The position numbers and the translations under genes were made by a program. This document shows positions 1 to 6,016 of a DNA stretch of 8,901 nt, in pieces. The DNA lies in contig JAESQZ010000179.1 in NCBI GenBank assembly GCA_016764955.1, positions 1 through 8,901 on the forward strand, given 5' to 3'. The stretch's first letter is position 1; each line of letters begins with the position of its first letter. A model generated the notes under the pieces. That model worked only from the letters and a program-made list of their open reading frames with translations. It was not told the origin of the DNA and did not search any database. Source of the DNA: Deltaproteobacteria bacterium. Lineage in GTDB: Bacteria > Myxococcota > UBA727 > JABDBI01.

Positions 1-59
1 AATATCAGTGATTCGACAGTACATTGAAAACCAGAAAACCCCTGAATGATGCCTTATAT

Positions 60-83
60 CCTCGTCATGAATGACGGGGTTTT
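60..83 (+). terminator. Terminator-like hairpin with T-run ahead of the secreted-protein genes
   Basis: An 8-bp stem (60-67 with 72-79, one T-G wobble) closes a TGAA loop and is followed directly by TTTT at 80-83. This is the form of a short rho-independent terminator reading rightward. It may end transcription of a plus-strand gene lying before the window. It also lies only 22 bases before the first ATG at 106, so it could sit in that gene's leader. The reverse direction has no T-run, so it is not bidirectional. The T-run is short, so strength is uncertain. Confidence 0.5.
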
Positions 84-105
84 ACGGCATGTAGGATAAA
101 CGTAT

Positions 106-462
106 ATGCGTCACATTATTCTATTGGTAGCGTTAAGCTGCACCCAACTTTTTGCTCAAGGGTTTACTTGCCAGGGTGATAATGGCGAGCGTTTAACCTA
201 CTCGTCTTTAGAACTTCGTTTTACTTCGGACACATGGAATTTCAAAGCAAGTGGCCCTAACAATGTTTATGTTTTAGGCGATGCCAACGATACAAAAACC
301 GTGAACGCCTTCGAGCAAATTACCGATAGAATTTATCATGGCGTCCTATTTGATCTGCCATCACCTAACGCTTATAACTTTTATCTCAGTGTCAAACTAG
401 CAGTCGTTTCGGGTTGCACGTATCGTGCTCAAGATGTGTTGATGCAGTGTTTTAGGAGTTAG
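106..462 (+). CDS. Small secreted protein, copy 1 of a tandem pair
   Basis: This encodes 118 residues of unknown function. Residues 1-17 form a Sec-type signal peptide: a basic start (MRH), a hydrophobic core, and a probable cleavage after LFA, leaving a mature protein of about 100 residues in the periplasm or outside. The mature part has Cys at 22, 104 and 115. Cys22 and Cys115 are conserved in the neighbouring copy and could form a disulfide joining the two ends. Shared blocks are TWNF (43-46), KTVNAF (64-69), IYH (76-78) and FYLSV (92-96). The protein looks like a small beta-rich domain, judged only from alternating hydrophobic residues. AGGA at 93-96 lies 9 bases before the ATG and supports this start. 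The next gene follows after 17 bases, so the two are probably co-transcribed. I do not recognise a named family. Confidence 0.85.
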   Translation: MRHIILLVALSCTQLFAQGFTCQGDNGERLTYSSLELRFTSDTWNFKASGPNNVYVLGDANDTKTVNAFEQITDRIYHGVLFDLPSPNAYNFYLSVKLAVVSGCTYRAQDVLMQCFRS

Positions 463-479
463 CCAAAACCGCACCCAAG

Positions 480-863
480 ATGATAGTTAAGTTGATGAAA
501 CAACTTCTTGCTCTATTAATCGTCTTGAGTGGCACACAACTTTTTGCTGGGTCTTTTACTTGTTTTGGGAAAAACAACAAAACACTTGAGTACTCTCAAA
601 ACAAAGTTACTTTTGTGTCAGAAACCTGGAATTTTCTGGCTCAGGGCCCAGAGGACGTTTTGATCCTAAAAGATGCTGATGGCAACAAGACTGTAAACGC
701 CTTCCAGCGATTTGGTGAGACCATCTATCATAGCGTGGTATTTGCATTAGCACCTGGAGCAGCAGATGGCTTTTATCTCAGTGTTCAACTGAATGTCGTG
801 ACTCAAAACAACAAGAGTTCTGAAGAAGTCTTTGTAGCTTGTATGCGGAAGTTTGAGGCGTAG
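480..863 (+). CDS. Small secreted protein, copy 2 of a tandem pair
   Basis: This is a paralogue of the gene at 106-462: 45 of 100 aligned residues are identical by hand count with no gaps. Function is unknown. A signal peptide ends near LFA (residues 21-23). Cys28 and Cys121 match Cys22 and Cys115 of the other copy; the third Cys of copy 1 is absent. TWNF, KTVNAF, IYH and FYLSV blocks are all kept. The start is uncertain. ATG at 480 gives 127 residues, but the in-frame ATG at 495 aligns with the start of copy 1 and puts Lys at position 2 of a standard signal peptide. Neither has a good Shine-Dalgarno sequence. The stop lies 4 bases from the end of the opposing MORN-protein gene, with no separate terminator visible between them. 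Confidence 0.85.
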   Translation: MIVKLMKQLLALLIVLSGTQLFAGSFTCFGKNNKTLEYSQNKVTFVSETWNFLAQGPEDVLILKDADGNKTVNAFQRFGETIYHSVVFALAPGAADGFYLSVQLNVVTQNNKSSEEVFVACMRKFEA

Positions 864-867
864 TTTG

Positions 868-2877
868 TCATGCCAGCGGAGGATCACTAAGATGACTCGC
901 AATCTTCTGTTCGCGCTTTGTAATTTTTCTTTGAAGCTCTGCAAGCATCCAATCTCTCGCTGCTTGGGCTGTTAACTCTATCTCTTGCTGATTCTGGCCA
1001 TAAATAGTGACTTTTTTATTAGGATCTTCCAGCGGAAATTTCGCTGCTTCGCCTATTGCTGTTCTAAATAAATCACGGCGAAATGTGTCATAGCTAATAT
1101 TTGATACTTGAGGCTTAGTATAAGCCATCATCCACTCAAGGCTACAGCCCGCACCTTTTTGATCTGTTTGAAAAATCTGAGGATTCTGTGGAATAACTCG
1201 AACACCTGGTAATTTCTCAATAGAACGATAAAGCTCCCCAGCATTGTTGTACTTACAAGCCAAAAGTTGATGAATGAGACCAGTACCAGCCAAGTCGGTG
1301 ACACTATAAGTCTTGCATGTTTGAAATTTACGCGGGTTCAATGATGAAACAACATGATTACCATCAAGTCCACTACCCGAATTGTAAACTTGAATCCGAT
1401 AGGCTGCTCCTTCTTGACGCAGAAAAACCCCCATTGCATGCCATTCAGAACCAGAAGCAATGAGACACCCTTTTCCACTTCGTACCAGCCCCAAAACTTC
1501 ATTAGCTACTTGCTCGGGGAAAAAGCGGTAGCGATCCATATGATCCAGTGCCTGCTTCAGCTCAAAACCTATCTTCTTGAACTTCGCAAACTCAACAAAG
1601 GGCTCTGAAGGTTTATAGTGACAAAGAAAGTCAGTAGTGCATCCCAACGCATAGGTCATCTTAGCCCCAGTTGAACTAACACCCGTAATCAATGCCAACA
1701 TCTTCATATCACCTAGATTATGTAAGTAACCCACTCTTCCCATATCGCCTGGCAAATAACGTTCAACTAAACCTGATGGATCTGTATAGTATGAGATCCC
1801 ACTCTCTCTACCATATGCATGGGTGGTTCTTAAGATTCCATCCCCAAAAACATAAACCCCTTCGCTATGACGTAAATCTTCATGGAATCCGCCTGCATAA
1901 ACCACATCACCAACATAGTCCAGTCTGCCATTTCCATGTGCTTTAGCAGCAGCAATGTCGCCTTGAAATCGCCTTCCATTATCATAGAAAATTCGACCTT
2001 TTCCTTGCGGAATTAGATTATCAAAATGGCTTGCGAAAATACGCCCATTGAGATTCGAGACACCTTCCAACATCTTTTGGTCGTCAAGGAATTGGCCAAC
2101 ATAGATAAAGCCATATCGATCCATGAAAACGCCTCGACCACAAGCTTTAAAATTGGCAATGCGCCCACAATAATACCCTGCCGAATTTGGATAGAGAATT
2201 TCGCCACGGGCATCGTTTTGCCTTACTGGCGCTACACTATGTGAGCGTTTTTGAATGAGCTTATTTTTCAGACCTTGAAATAAAGACGCAGCTTGCGTAA
2301 AGTTAAGTCTATAGACAATGGCCTCGAGCAATTCATATTCACCCATCAAAGCGAGATCTTGAAATAGTGCTGGGTTAAAGCTCCCTTGGAACTGCTCATC
2401 ACTCATAGCTTGAATGAGCCCAAGTGCTGAGTATCGATATCCCACCAAATTAGGTATTTGAGATATAAACCTACTCAAAATCAAAAACCCATGCTGCTCT
2501 AAAAACTGCTTAGTAAAAATTTTGGGAAGACTAATCCAATTGGTATTTTCAAGTTTTTGAAGCTCTAAATCCAACAGCGTTGGCCTCCCAAAAAACCATT
2601 TAAAAAATGACTGTTCTGATTGGAGCTGTTTTTGTATAGCTGCAACTTGTACATCGTTAAGTCCACCACCCCCAGGTCCAAGTGCTTTTTGATACTCGGC
2701 GACTTCAAGAATAATTTCTAGCCTGCTCTTTTGTGTCTGAACCCCTGTTGCTCCCCTAGTGTCAAAAGAATCAGACGGCATTTGAATTGCTGTATGTCCA
2801 GCCGATTTGCTTTGGCCAAGTTTGAAAATATCGAAACTAGAGCTAGGAGAAGCATAGGGCAACAAAGGGAATGGCAT
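868..2877 (-). CDS. MORN-repeat protein with putative clan CE-like cysteine protease/acyltransferase domain
   Basis: This 669-residue protein has no signal peptide and a Ser/Pro-rich N-terminus (1-50), then a mostly helical region (50-215). About five degenerate MORN repeats with a 22-23 residue spacing run from 236 to 347, with cores such as YYCGRI..GRGVF, YVGQF, GKGRIFYDNG, FQGDI..GNGRL and YAGGF. MORN repeats commonly bind lipids or partner proteins. The C-terminal region carries His480 (SEWHAMGVF), Asn499 (VYNSGSG), Gln573 and Cys578 (DQKGAGCSLEW). The order His-Asn-Gln-Cys and the spacings (19 between His and Asn, 5 between Gln and Cys) resemble clan CE enzymes (Ulp/SENP, ChlaDub and YopJ types), though the usual acid is Asn here. 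The protease call is inference. The lack of a signal peptide together with this domain pair suggests a cytosolic enzyme or a translocated effector. The gene starts 25 bases after the ferredoxin stop, with a small hairpin and no Shine-Dalgarno sequence before the ATG. A downstream start is possible; the next Met is residue 33. Confidence 0.8.
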   Translation of the reverse strand: MPFPLLPYASPSSSFDIFKLGQSKSAGHTAIQMPSDSFDTRGATGVQTQKSRLEIILEVAEYQKALGPGGGGLNDVQVAAIQKQLQSEQSFFKWFFGRPTLLDLELQKLENTNWISLPKIFTKQFLEQHGFLILSRFISQIPNLVGYRYSALGLIQAMSDEQFQGSFNPALFQDLALMGEYELLEAIVYRLNFTQAASLFQGLKNKLIQKRSHSVAPVRQNDARGEILYPNSAGYYCGRIANFKACGRGVFMDRYGFIYVGQFLDDQKMLEGVSNLNGRIFASHFDNLIPQGKGRIFYDNGRRFQGDIAAAKAHGNGRLDYVGDVVYAGGFHEDLRHSEGVYVFGDGILRTTHAYGRESGISYYTDPSGLVERYLPGDMGRVGYLHNLGDMKMLALITGVSSTGAKMTYALGCTTDFLCHYKPSEPFVEFAKFKKIGFELKQALDHMDRYRFFPEQVANEVLGLVRSGKGCLIASGSEWHAMGVFLRQEGAAYRIQVYNSGSGLDGNHVVSSLNPRKFQTCKTYSVTDLAGTGLIHQLLACKYNNAGELYRSIEKLPGVRVIPQNPQIFQTDQKGAGCSLEWMMAYTKPQVSNISYDTFRRDLFRTAIGEAAKFPLEDPNKKVTIYGQNQQEIELTAQAARDWMLAELQRKITKREQKIASHLSDPPLA

Positions 2878-2879
2878 AC

Positions 2880-2893
2880 TCGGTGCTAACCGA
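2880..2893 (-). other. Small hairpin immediately upstream of the MORN-protein start codon
   Basis: TCGGT and ACCGA form a 5-bp stem around a 4-base TAGC loop, read on the minus strand. It ends two bases before the ATG at 2877 and occupies the place where a ribosome binding site would be. No purine-rich Shine-Dalgarno sequence is seen around it. No T-run follows, so it is not an intrinsic terminator. It may be chance, or it may lower translation relative to the upstream ferredoxin gene. Confidence 0.3.
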
Positions 2894-2902
2894 ATATGGA
2901 GC

Positions 2903-3307
2903 TTAGTTGTTCCAAGTAGGCCCAGAATGAAACGTCTTCGATGCCAAAGTCACATATTCCAGAATTGGAATATCCTCCGGGCACGCTTCTTCACACGCTT
3001 TACAAGACAAACAAGACTCTGGAACTTCACGTGGTTGTTGAAGTAAAAGCCGCATAGGACTTAAAACTTGCACGCAAGCAATGTCACAAAGGCCACACGT
3101 CGTGCACCTGCCAGGCTCATGAGCAATGGCTCGAAGCTTTACAGACACTGGCAAGTGACCTTCTGTCACATAGTTGGCTTTGAACTCAGCCAAATCATGT
3201 TTTGGGCCCCGGGGCCAAAGTTTTCGCAAATAATGCAAAAATCCTACCCAGGCCAAGTAAATATGAGCGAAGATCCACTTTTGTCGATTATTTTTCGGCA
3301 CGGTCAA
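2903..3307 (-). CDS. Dicluster [4Fe-4S] ferredoxin-like protein
   Basis: This small iron-sulfur electron carrier has two CxxCxxCxxxC motifs: Cys68/71/74/78 (CTTCGLCDIAC) and Cys99/102/105/109 (CLSCKACEEACPE). Only the second is followed by the usual Pro. An N-terminal aromatic, hydrophobic segment (about 12-31) could lie on the membrane. The arrangement recalls NuoI-like or other dicluster Fe-S subunits, but no complex I genes are present and the redox partner is unknown. No ATG is available near the N-terminus. I chose TTG at 3307, which has an AAGAA-type ribosome site about 8 bases upstream; GTG at 3301 is the alternative. From TTG, the gene overlaps the end of spoVR by 20 bases, which implies translational coupling. 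The natural inference is a redox role tied to SpoVR or to the stress programme, but nothing in the sequence proves it. Confidence 0.85.
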   Translation of the reverse strand: MTVPKNNRQKWIFAHIYLAWVGFLHYLRKLWPRGPKHDLAEFKANYVTEGHLPVSVKLRAIAHEPGRCTTCGLCDIACVQVLSPMRLLLQQPREVPESCLSCKACEEACPEDIPILEYVTLASKTFHSGPTWNN

Positions 3308-4796
3308 TTATTTTTTCTTTAAACTGAGTCCCATCAAAAGAAAGCATACAAGTTCGCTCTTCAACACGTGTCAAAATATGAGCTGGACGTGTCCAAATTT
3401 TGGCAACATTCTTGAGCGTTTCTTTGCTGTACTGCATATCCAAATCTTTGTCATCATGCTCATGCTCGAGCAAAAGCTCAGAGCGATTTTCATAGTTGGC
3501 ATCGACAACGCTCATAATGGGCTGCCCCGCATTCGTCAAGGATGCAAGCAGCTTCTGTTTTACTTTCTCGAATTCTCGAGACTCAATGATGTATTCTTGC
3601 TTTTTTTTGTCATAGCCATAGGCAAAGTAGCCATGCTGTTTACAAAAGTCATGTGTGAAAAACTCGTCGATAAAAGTCAGATCTGTATAAATTTTTCGAA
3701 CTTGAAAGATCTTATCTCGGCCAAGGCCAAGTTTTTTATCCCAAACACGCTTTTCCGCCATTAATGTACATCGTTCCCATTCTGGACCAAAACGACCCAT
3801 GTTCCAGCGCTCCTCGATATTTTTAAAAAGCTCGATACCTAAACGATACGGGTTTATCTGGCCTTGCTGCATCGCCACAACACCCGAATGCCTATCTGCA
3901 AAGTCTATGACTTCACTTGGCTCCATCATTTTCTCAGTCATGAGCTTGGAGTGCCAGTAAGATGCCCAACCCTCATTCATGATTTTGGTCATCCCTTGCG
4001 GGGCAAAGTACTGGGCCTCTTCCCAAATAATATCCATGACATCACGCTGCCAGCGTAAAAGTGGCGCATGAGCCATCAAAAAGCGCAGAATGTCGCGCTC
4101 AGGCTGAACCGGAAAATGCTTTTGCTGTTCCTTTTTGGCTTTTAATTTCTTCTTTTGATACTCTATATAATCGTCTGGATTGACATAGCGCTCCATGTAT
4201 TCACGGCTAGAAGGCAATCGCTCAACTTTCTCTTCACCAAAAAAGCGCTCGTCTTCTTCATCGATAATATCTTTGGAGTGTCGCTCAATAAAATCAGCAT
4301 GCGGATCGATGCAGTTTTCAATTGATAAAACCGCATCCACAAAAGACTCTACAGCCTCCACGCCATACCAATCCATATAACGACGTATTCGCGTCGCATG
4401 ATTGGCAGCATCATCGATCATGCGCCGGTTGGTATGTCTGAAAGCCAAATTATTTTTGAAAAAGTCATTGTGAGCAGTCACGTGGCACATCACCAATTTT
4501 TGGTCGACAGCCGTGTTGCTTTCCATCAAATAAGCATAACAAGGGTCATTATTAATCACCATCTCATAAATACGGCTCACACCATATTCATGGGTCTTTG
4601 ATAGACGATCATACTCCATGCCCCATTTCCAATGAGGATAACGAACTGGGAACCCACCGTAAGAAGCAACCATACACATCTCGTCGTAGTCCAGCACCTC
4701 ATAGCAGGCTCTAAAAAAGTCAAGCCCATAGCCTTTGGCAGCCTTCTCAACCTCTACTTGCATTTGCTGTAGTTCTTTTGTGAGTTGCTTTGGCAT
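3288..4796 (-). CDS. spoVR: SpoVR family protein (YcgB-like)
   Basis: This is a full-length SpoVR family member (502 residues; E. coli YcgB has about 510). In Bacillus, SpoVR is needed for normal spore cortex formation; in non-sporulating bacteria the family accompanies PrkA and YeaH in stationary-phase responses. The biochemical activity is unknown. Family-typical blocks are seen: GYGLDFF (22-28), YPHWKWG (53-59), INNDPCYAYLMESN (81-94), HVTAHNDFFKNN (105-116), KIMNEGWASYWH (271-282) and FADRHSG (299-305). The many conserved His and Glu residues (His105, His109, Glu275, His282) could form a metal site, which is inference. The ATG directly abuts the yeaH stop (TAA-ATG), so the two are probably translationally coupled. 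Its 3' end overlaps the ferredoxin gene. A charged region at about 170-230 is probably a helical linker. Confidence 0.95.
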   Translation of the reverse strand: MPKQLTKELQQMQVEVEKAAKGYGLDFFRACYEVLDYDEMCMVASYGGFPVRYPHWKWGMEYDRLSKTHEYGVSRIYEMVINNDPCYAYLMESNTAVDQKLVMCHVTAHNDFFKNNLAFRHTNRRMIDDAANHATRIRRYMDWYGVEAVESFVDAVLSIENCIDPHADFIERHSKDIIDEEDERFFGEEKVERLPSSREYMERYVNPDDYIEYQKKKLKAKKEQQKHFPVQPERDILRFLMAHAPLLRWQRDVMDIIWEEAQYFAPQGMTKIMNEGWASYWHSKLMTEKMMEPSEVIDFADRHSGVVAMQQGQINPYRLGIELFKNIEERWNMGRFGPEWERCTLMAEKRVWDKKLGLGRDKIFQVRKIYTDLTFIDEFFTHDFCKQHGYFAYGYDKKKQEYIIESREFEKVKQKLLASLTNAGQPIMSVVDANYENRSELLLEHEHDDKDLDMQYSKETLKNVAKIWTRPAHILTRVEERTCMLSFDGTQFKEKIIDRAEK

Positions 4797-5909
4797 TTAT
4801 CTCCCCTGGGAGAGGAAATCTTTGATTGAGTCGTAAATTCCCTCTTTATCTTTAATCTCTGAGAGCGCGATTTTCTCATGCTCTTTTAAGTGCTCGTCTA
4901 GATCTTTAATGAACTGCCCTGAACCATAGGGCGATTCTACCTGGCCATAGCTAAACTGATTCACTCGATCCAAAATACGGGACTTCAAAATCCCCACACA
5001 CAAACGCGTATCGTCTACTGACCAGTTATCGCCATCCGAAAAGTGGAAAAGATAAATGTTCCAGTCGTCATGGGGGTACTCTTTTTCAATAATATCTGCC
5101 CCTAGTTTATACGCCGAACTTATCATGGTGCCGCCAGATTCTCGCGTATGAAAAAAAGTCTCTCGATCAACTTCTTTGGCAATAGCATCGTGAATAATAT
5201 ATCGTGATTCAATGCCGTCATAATGGCGCCTAAGCCAGGTATCAATCCAAAAAGCCTCAATTCGAACAATCTCTTTTTGCTCTTCACCCATGCTGCCAGA
5301 AACATCCATCATATAGAGAATCACGGCATTGGATTCTGGATTAACAACTGGCTTGAAACTTCGATAACGCAGGTCATCTCGAATTGGTATAACGATTGGG
5401 TTTTTAGGATCATATTGCCCCATGGAGATTTGGCGTTTTAAAGCATTCTTGAACGAATGCTTAAAATGCCTCAAGGAATCAGGACCCACATGATGAATCC
5501 CAGAATATCGCATCCGGCGATTACTTAAGCGATTGTTGCCTTTTGGCTCAATGCGAGGCAGCTCAAGCTCTTCCCCAAGCATATCAGCCAATTCGTCTAG
5601 AGAAACTTCCGTCTCCACAGCATGTTCACCAGGAGCACCGCCTGCTTTTCCAGCTCCAGCCTCGCCCTCTTGAGGCTTCCCAGAGATTGGATCCCCTTCT
5701 TTGCCATCCCCTTGCCCAACGCCGCCTCCTTGATTCTCGCCATACTTAAAGTGCGGTAAATCGATTCTAGGCAGGGGAATACTAAGCTTTTCGTTTCCCT
5801 GCTTTGAAATAAACTCGCCGTTTTTAATATACTCCTTGAGATTTCGCTTAATCCGCCCACGGATAATGTCTTTGAATCGACTGTGGTCTTGATTATTTCG
5901 GAGACTCAC
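4797..5909 (-). CDS. yeaH: YeaH/YhbH family (DUF444) protein with von Willebrand A-type domain
   Basis: This is the partner protein of the PrkA kinase in many bacteria; yeaG-yeaH in E. coli is induced under nitrogen starvation and stationary phase. It has 370 residues, shorter than E. coli YeaH (about 427). The N-terminus (1-55) is basic and contains the typical RFKDIIRGRIKRNL stretch. Next comes a low-complexity Gly/Glu/Gln linker (58-97), which is usual in this family. A von Willebrand A-like domain follows from about 190. Its metal-ion-dependent adhesion site is complete: Asp202, Ser204 and Ser206 in DVSGSM, Thr261 in GGTM, and Asp292 in FSDGD. It probably binds a divalent metal and mediates protein contact. 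The start is GTG, supported by GGAG 7 bases upstream (5917-5920). It is separated from prkA by 107 bases containing a palindromic repeat, and it abuts spoVR. Confidence 0.95.
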   Translation of the reverse strand: MSLRNNQDHSRFKDIIRGRIKRNLKEYIKNGEFISKQGNEKLSIPLPRIDLPHFKYGENQGGGVGQGDGKEGDPISGKPQEGEAGAGKAGGAPGEHAVETEVSLDELADMLGEELELPRIEPKGNNRLSNRRMRYSGIHHVGPDSLRHFKHSFKNALKRQISMGQYDPKNPIVIPIRDDLRYRSFKPVVNPESNAVILYMMDVSGSMGEEQKEIVRIEAFWIDTWLRRHYDGIESRYIIHDAIAKEVDRETFFHTRESGGTMISSAYKLGADIIEKEYPHDDWNIYLFHFSDGDNWSVDDTRLCVGILKSRILDRVNQFSYGQVESPYGSGQFIKDLDEHLKEHEKIALSEIKDKEGIYDSIKDFLSQGR

Positions 5910-5916
5910 TGGAACA

Positions 5917-5920
5917 CTCC
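5917..5920 (-). promoter_or_regulatory. Shine-Dalgarno site deciding the GTG start of yeaH
   Basis: GGAG on the minus strand lies 7 bases before the GTG at 5909, an ideal spacing. The ATG slightly upstream (GATGGAG) is out of frame with yeaH, so the GTG is the supported start. Confidence 0.65.
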
Positions 5921-5935
5921 ATCTTTCAATTTGCC

Positions 5936-5995
5936 TGTCACCCCGGCCTTGAGCCGGGGTCCAGCACTGGATCCCGGGTCAAGCCCGGGATGACA
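5936..5995. repeat. 60-bp REP-like double-hairpin palindrome
   Basis: The element runs from TGTCA to TGACA and is nearly palindromic end to end. It also contains two separate GC-rich hairpins: CCCCGG with CCGGGG (5941-5946 and 5953-5958), and ATCCCGGG with CCCGGGAT (5971-5978 and 5984-5991). A CCAG-CA-CTGG centre (5961-5970) joins them. The two arms differ in sequence while each keeps its own internal pairing, so pairing within the arms appears to be preserved. The form matches dispersed palindromes of the type CCCGGGxTTGACCCGGG seen in many proteobacterial, especially alphaproteobacterial, genomes. It lies between prkA and yeaH inside the likely operon. There is no T-run on either side, so it is not a standard intrinsic terminator. 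It could stabilise the prkA 3' end or lower downstream expression. Confidence 0.85.
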
Positions 5996-6016
5996 ATAGG
6001 CCACAATTTCCATCCC

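Noticed and set aside
106..160. Possible lipoprotein signal (Cys12 in the first secreted protein)
   Set aside because: The residues before the Cys (ALS) do not fit a lipobox, the Cys is absent from the paralogue, and an ordinary cleavage site after LFA fits both.
747..944. 65-codon minus-strand frame at the convergent junction
   Set aside because: It overlaps both the second secreted-protein gene and the end of the MORN gene and has no motif or ribosome site of note.
3378..3764. 128-codon open frame on the plus strand
   Set aside because: It lies fully antisense to spoVR, which has clear family motifs along its whole length. The translated product shows no recognisable domain, and the frame is a shadow.
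5597..5860. 87-codon open frame on the minus strand inside yeaH
   Set aside because: It overlaps the well-supported yeaH frame and arises from the low-complexity Gly/Glu linker in another reading frame.
5936..5995. Intrinsic terminator between prkA and yeaH
   Set aside because: The hairpins are strong, but neither strand has a T-run after them and the downstream genes are the standard partners of prkA.
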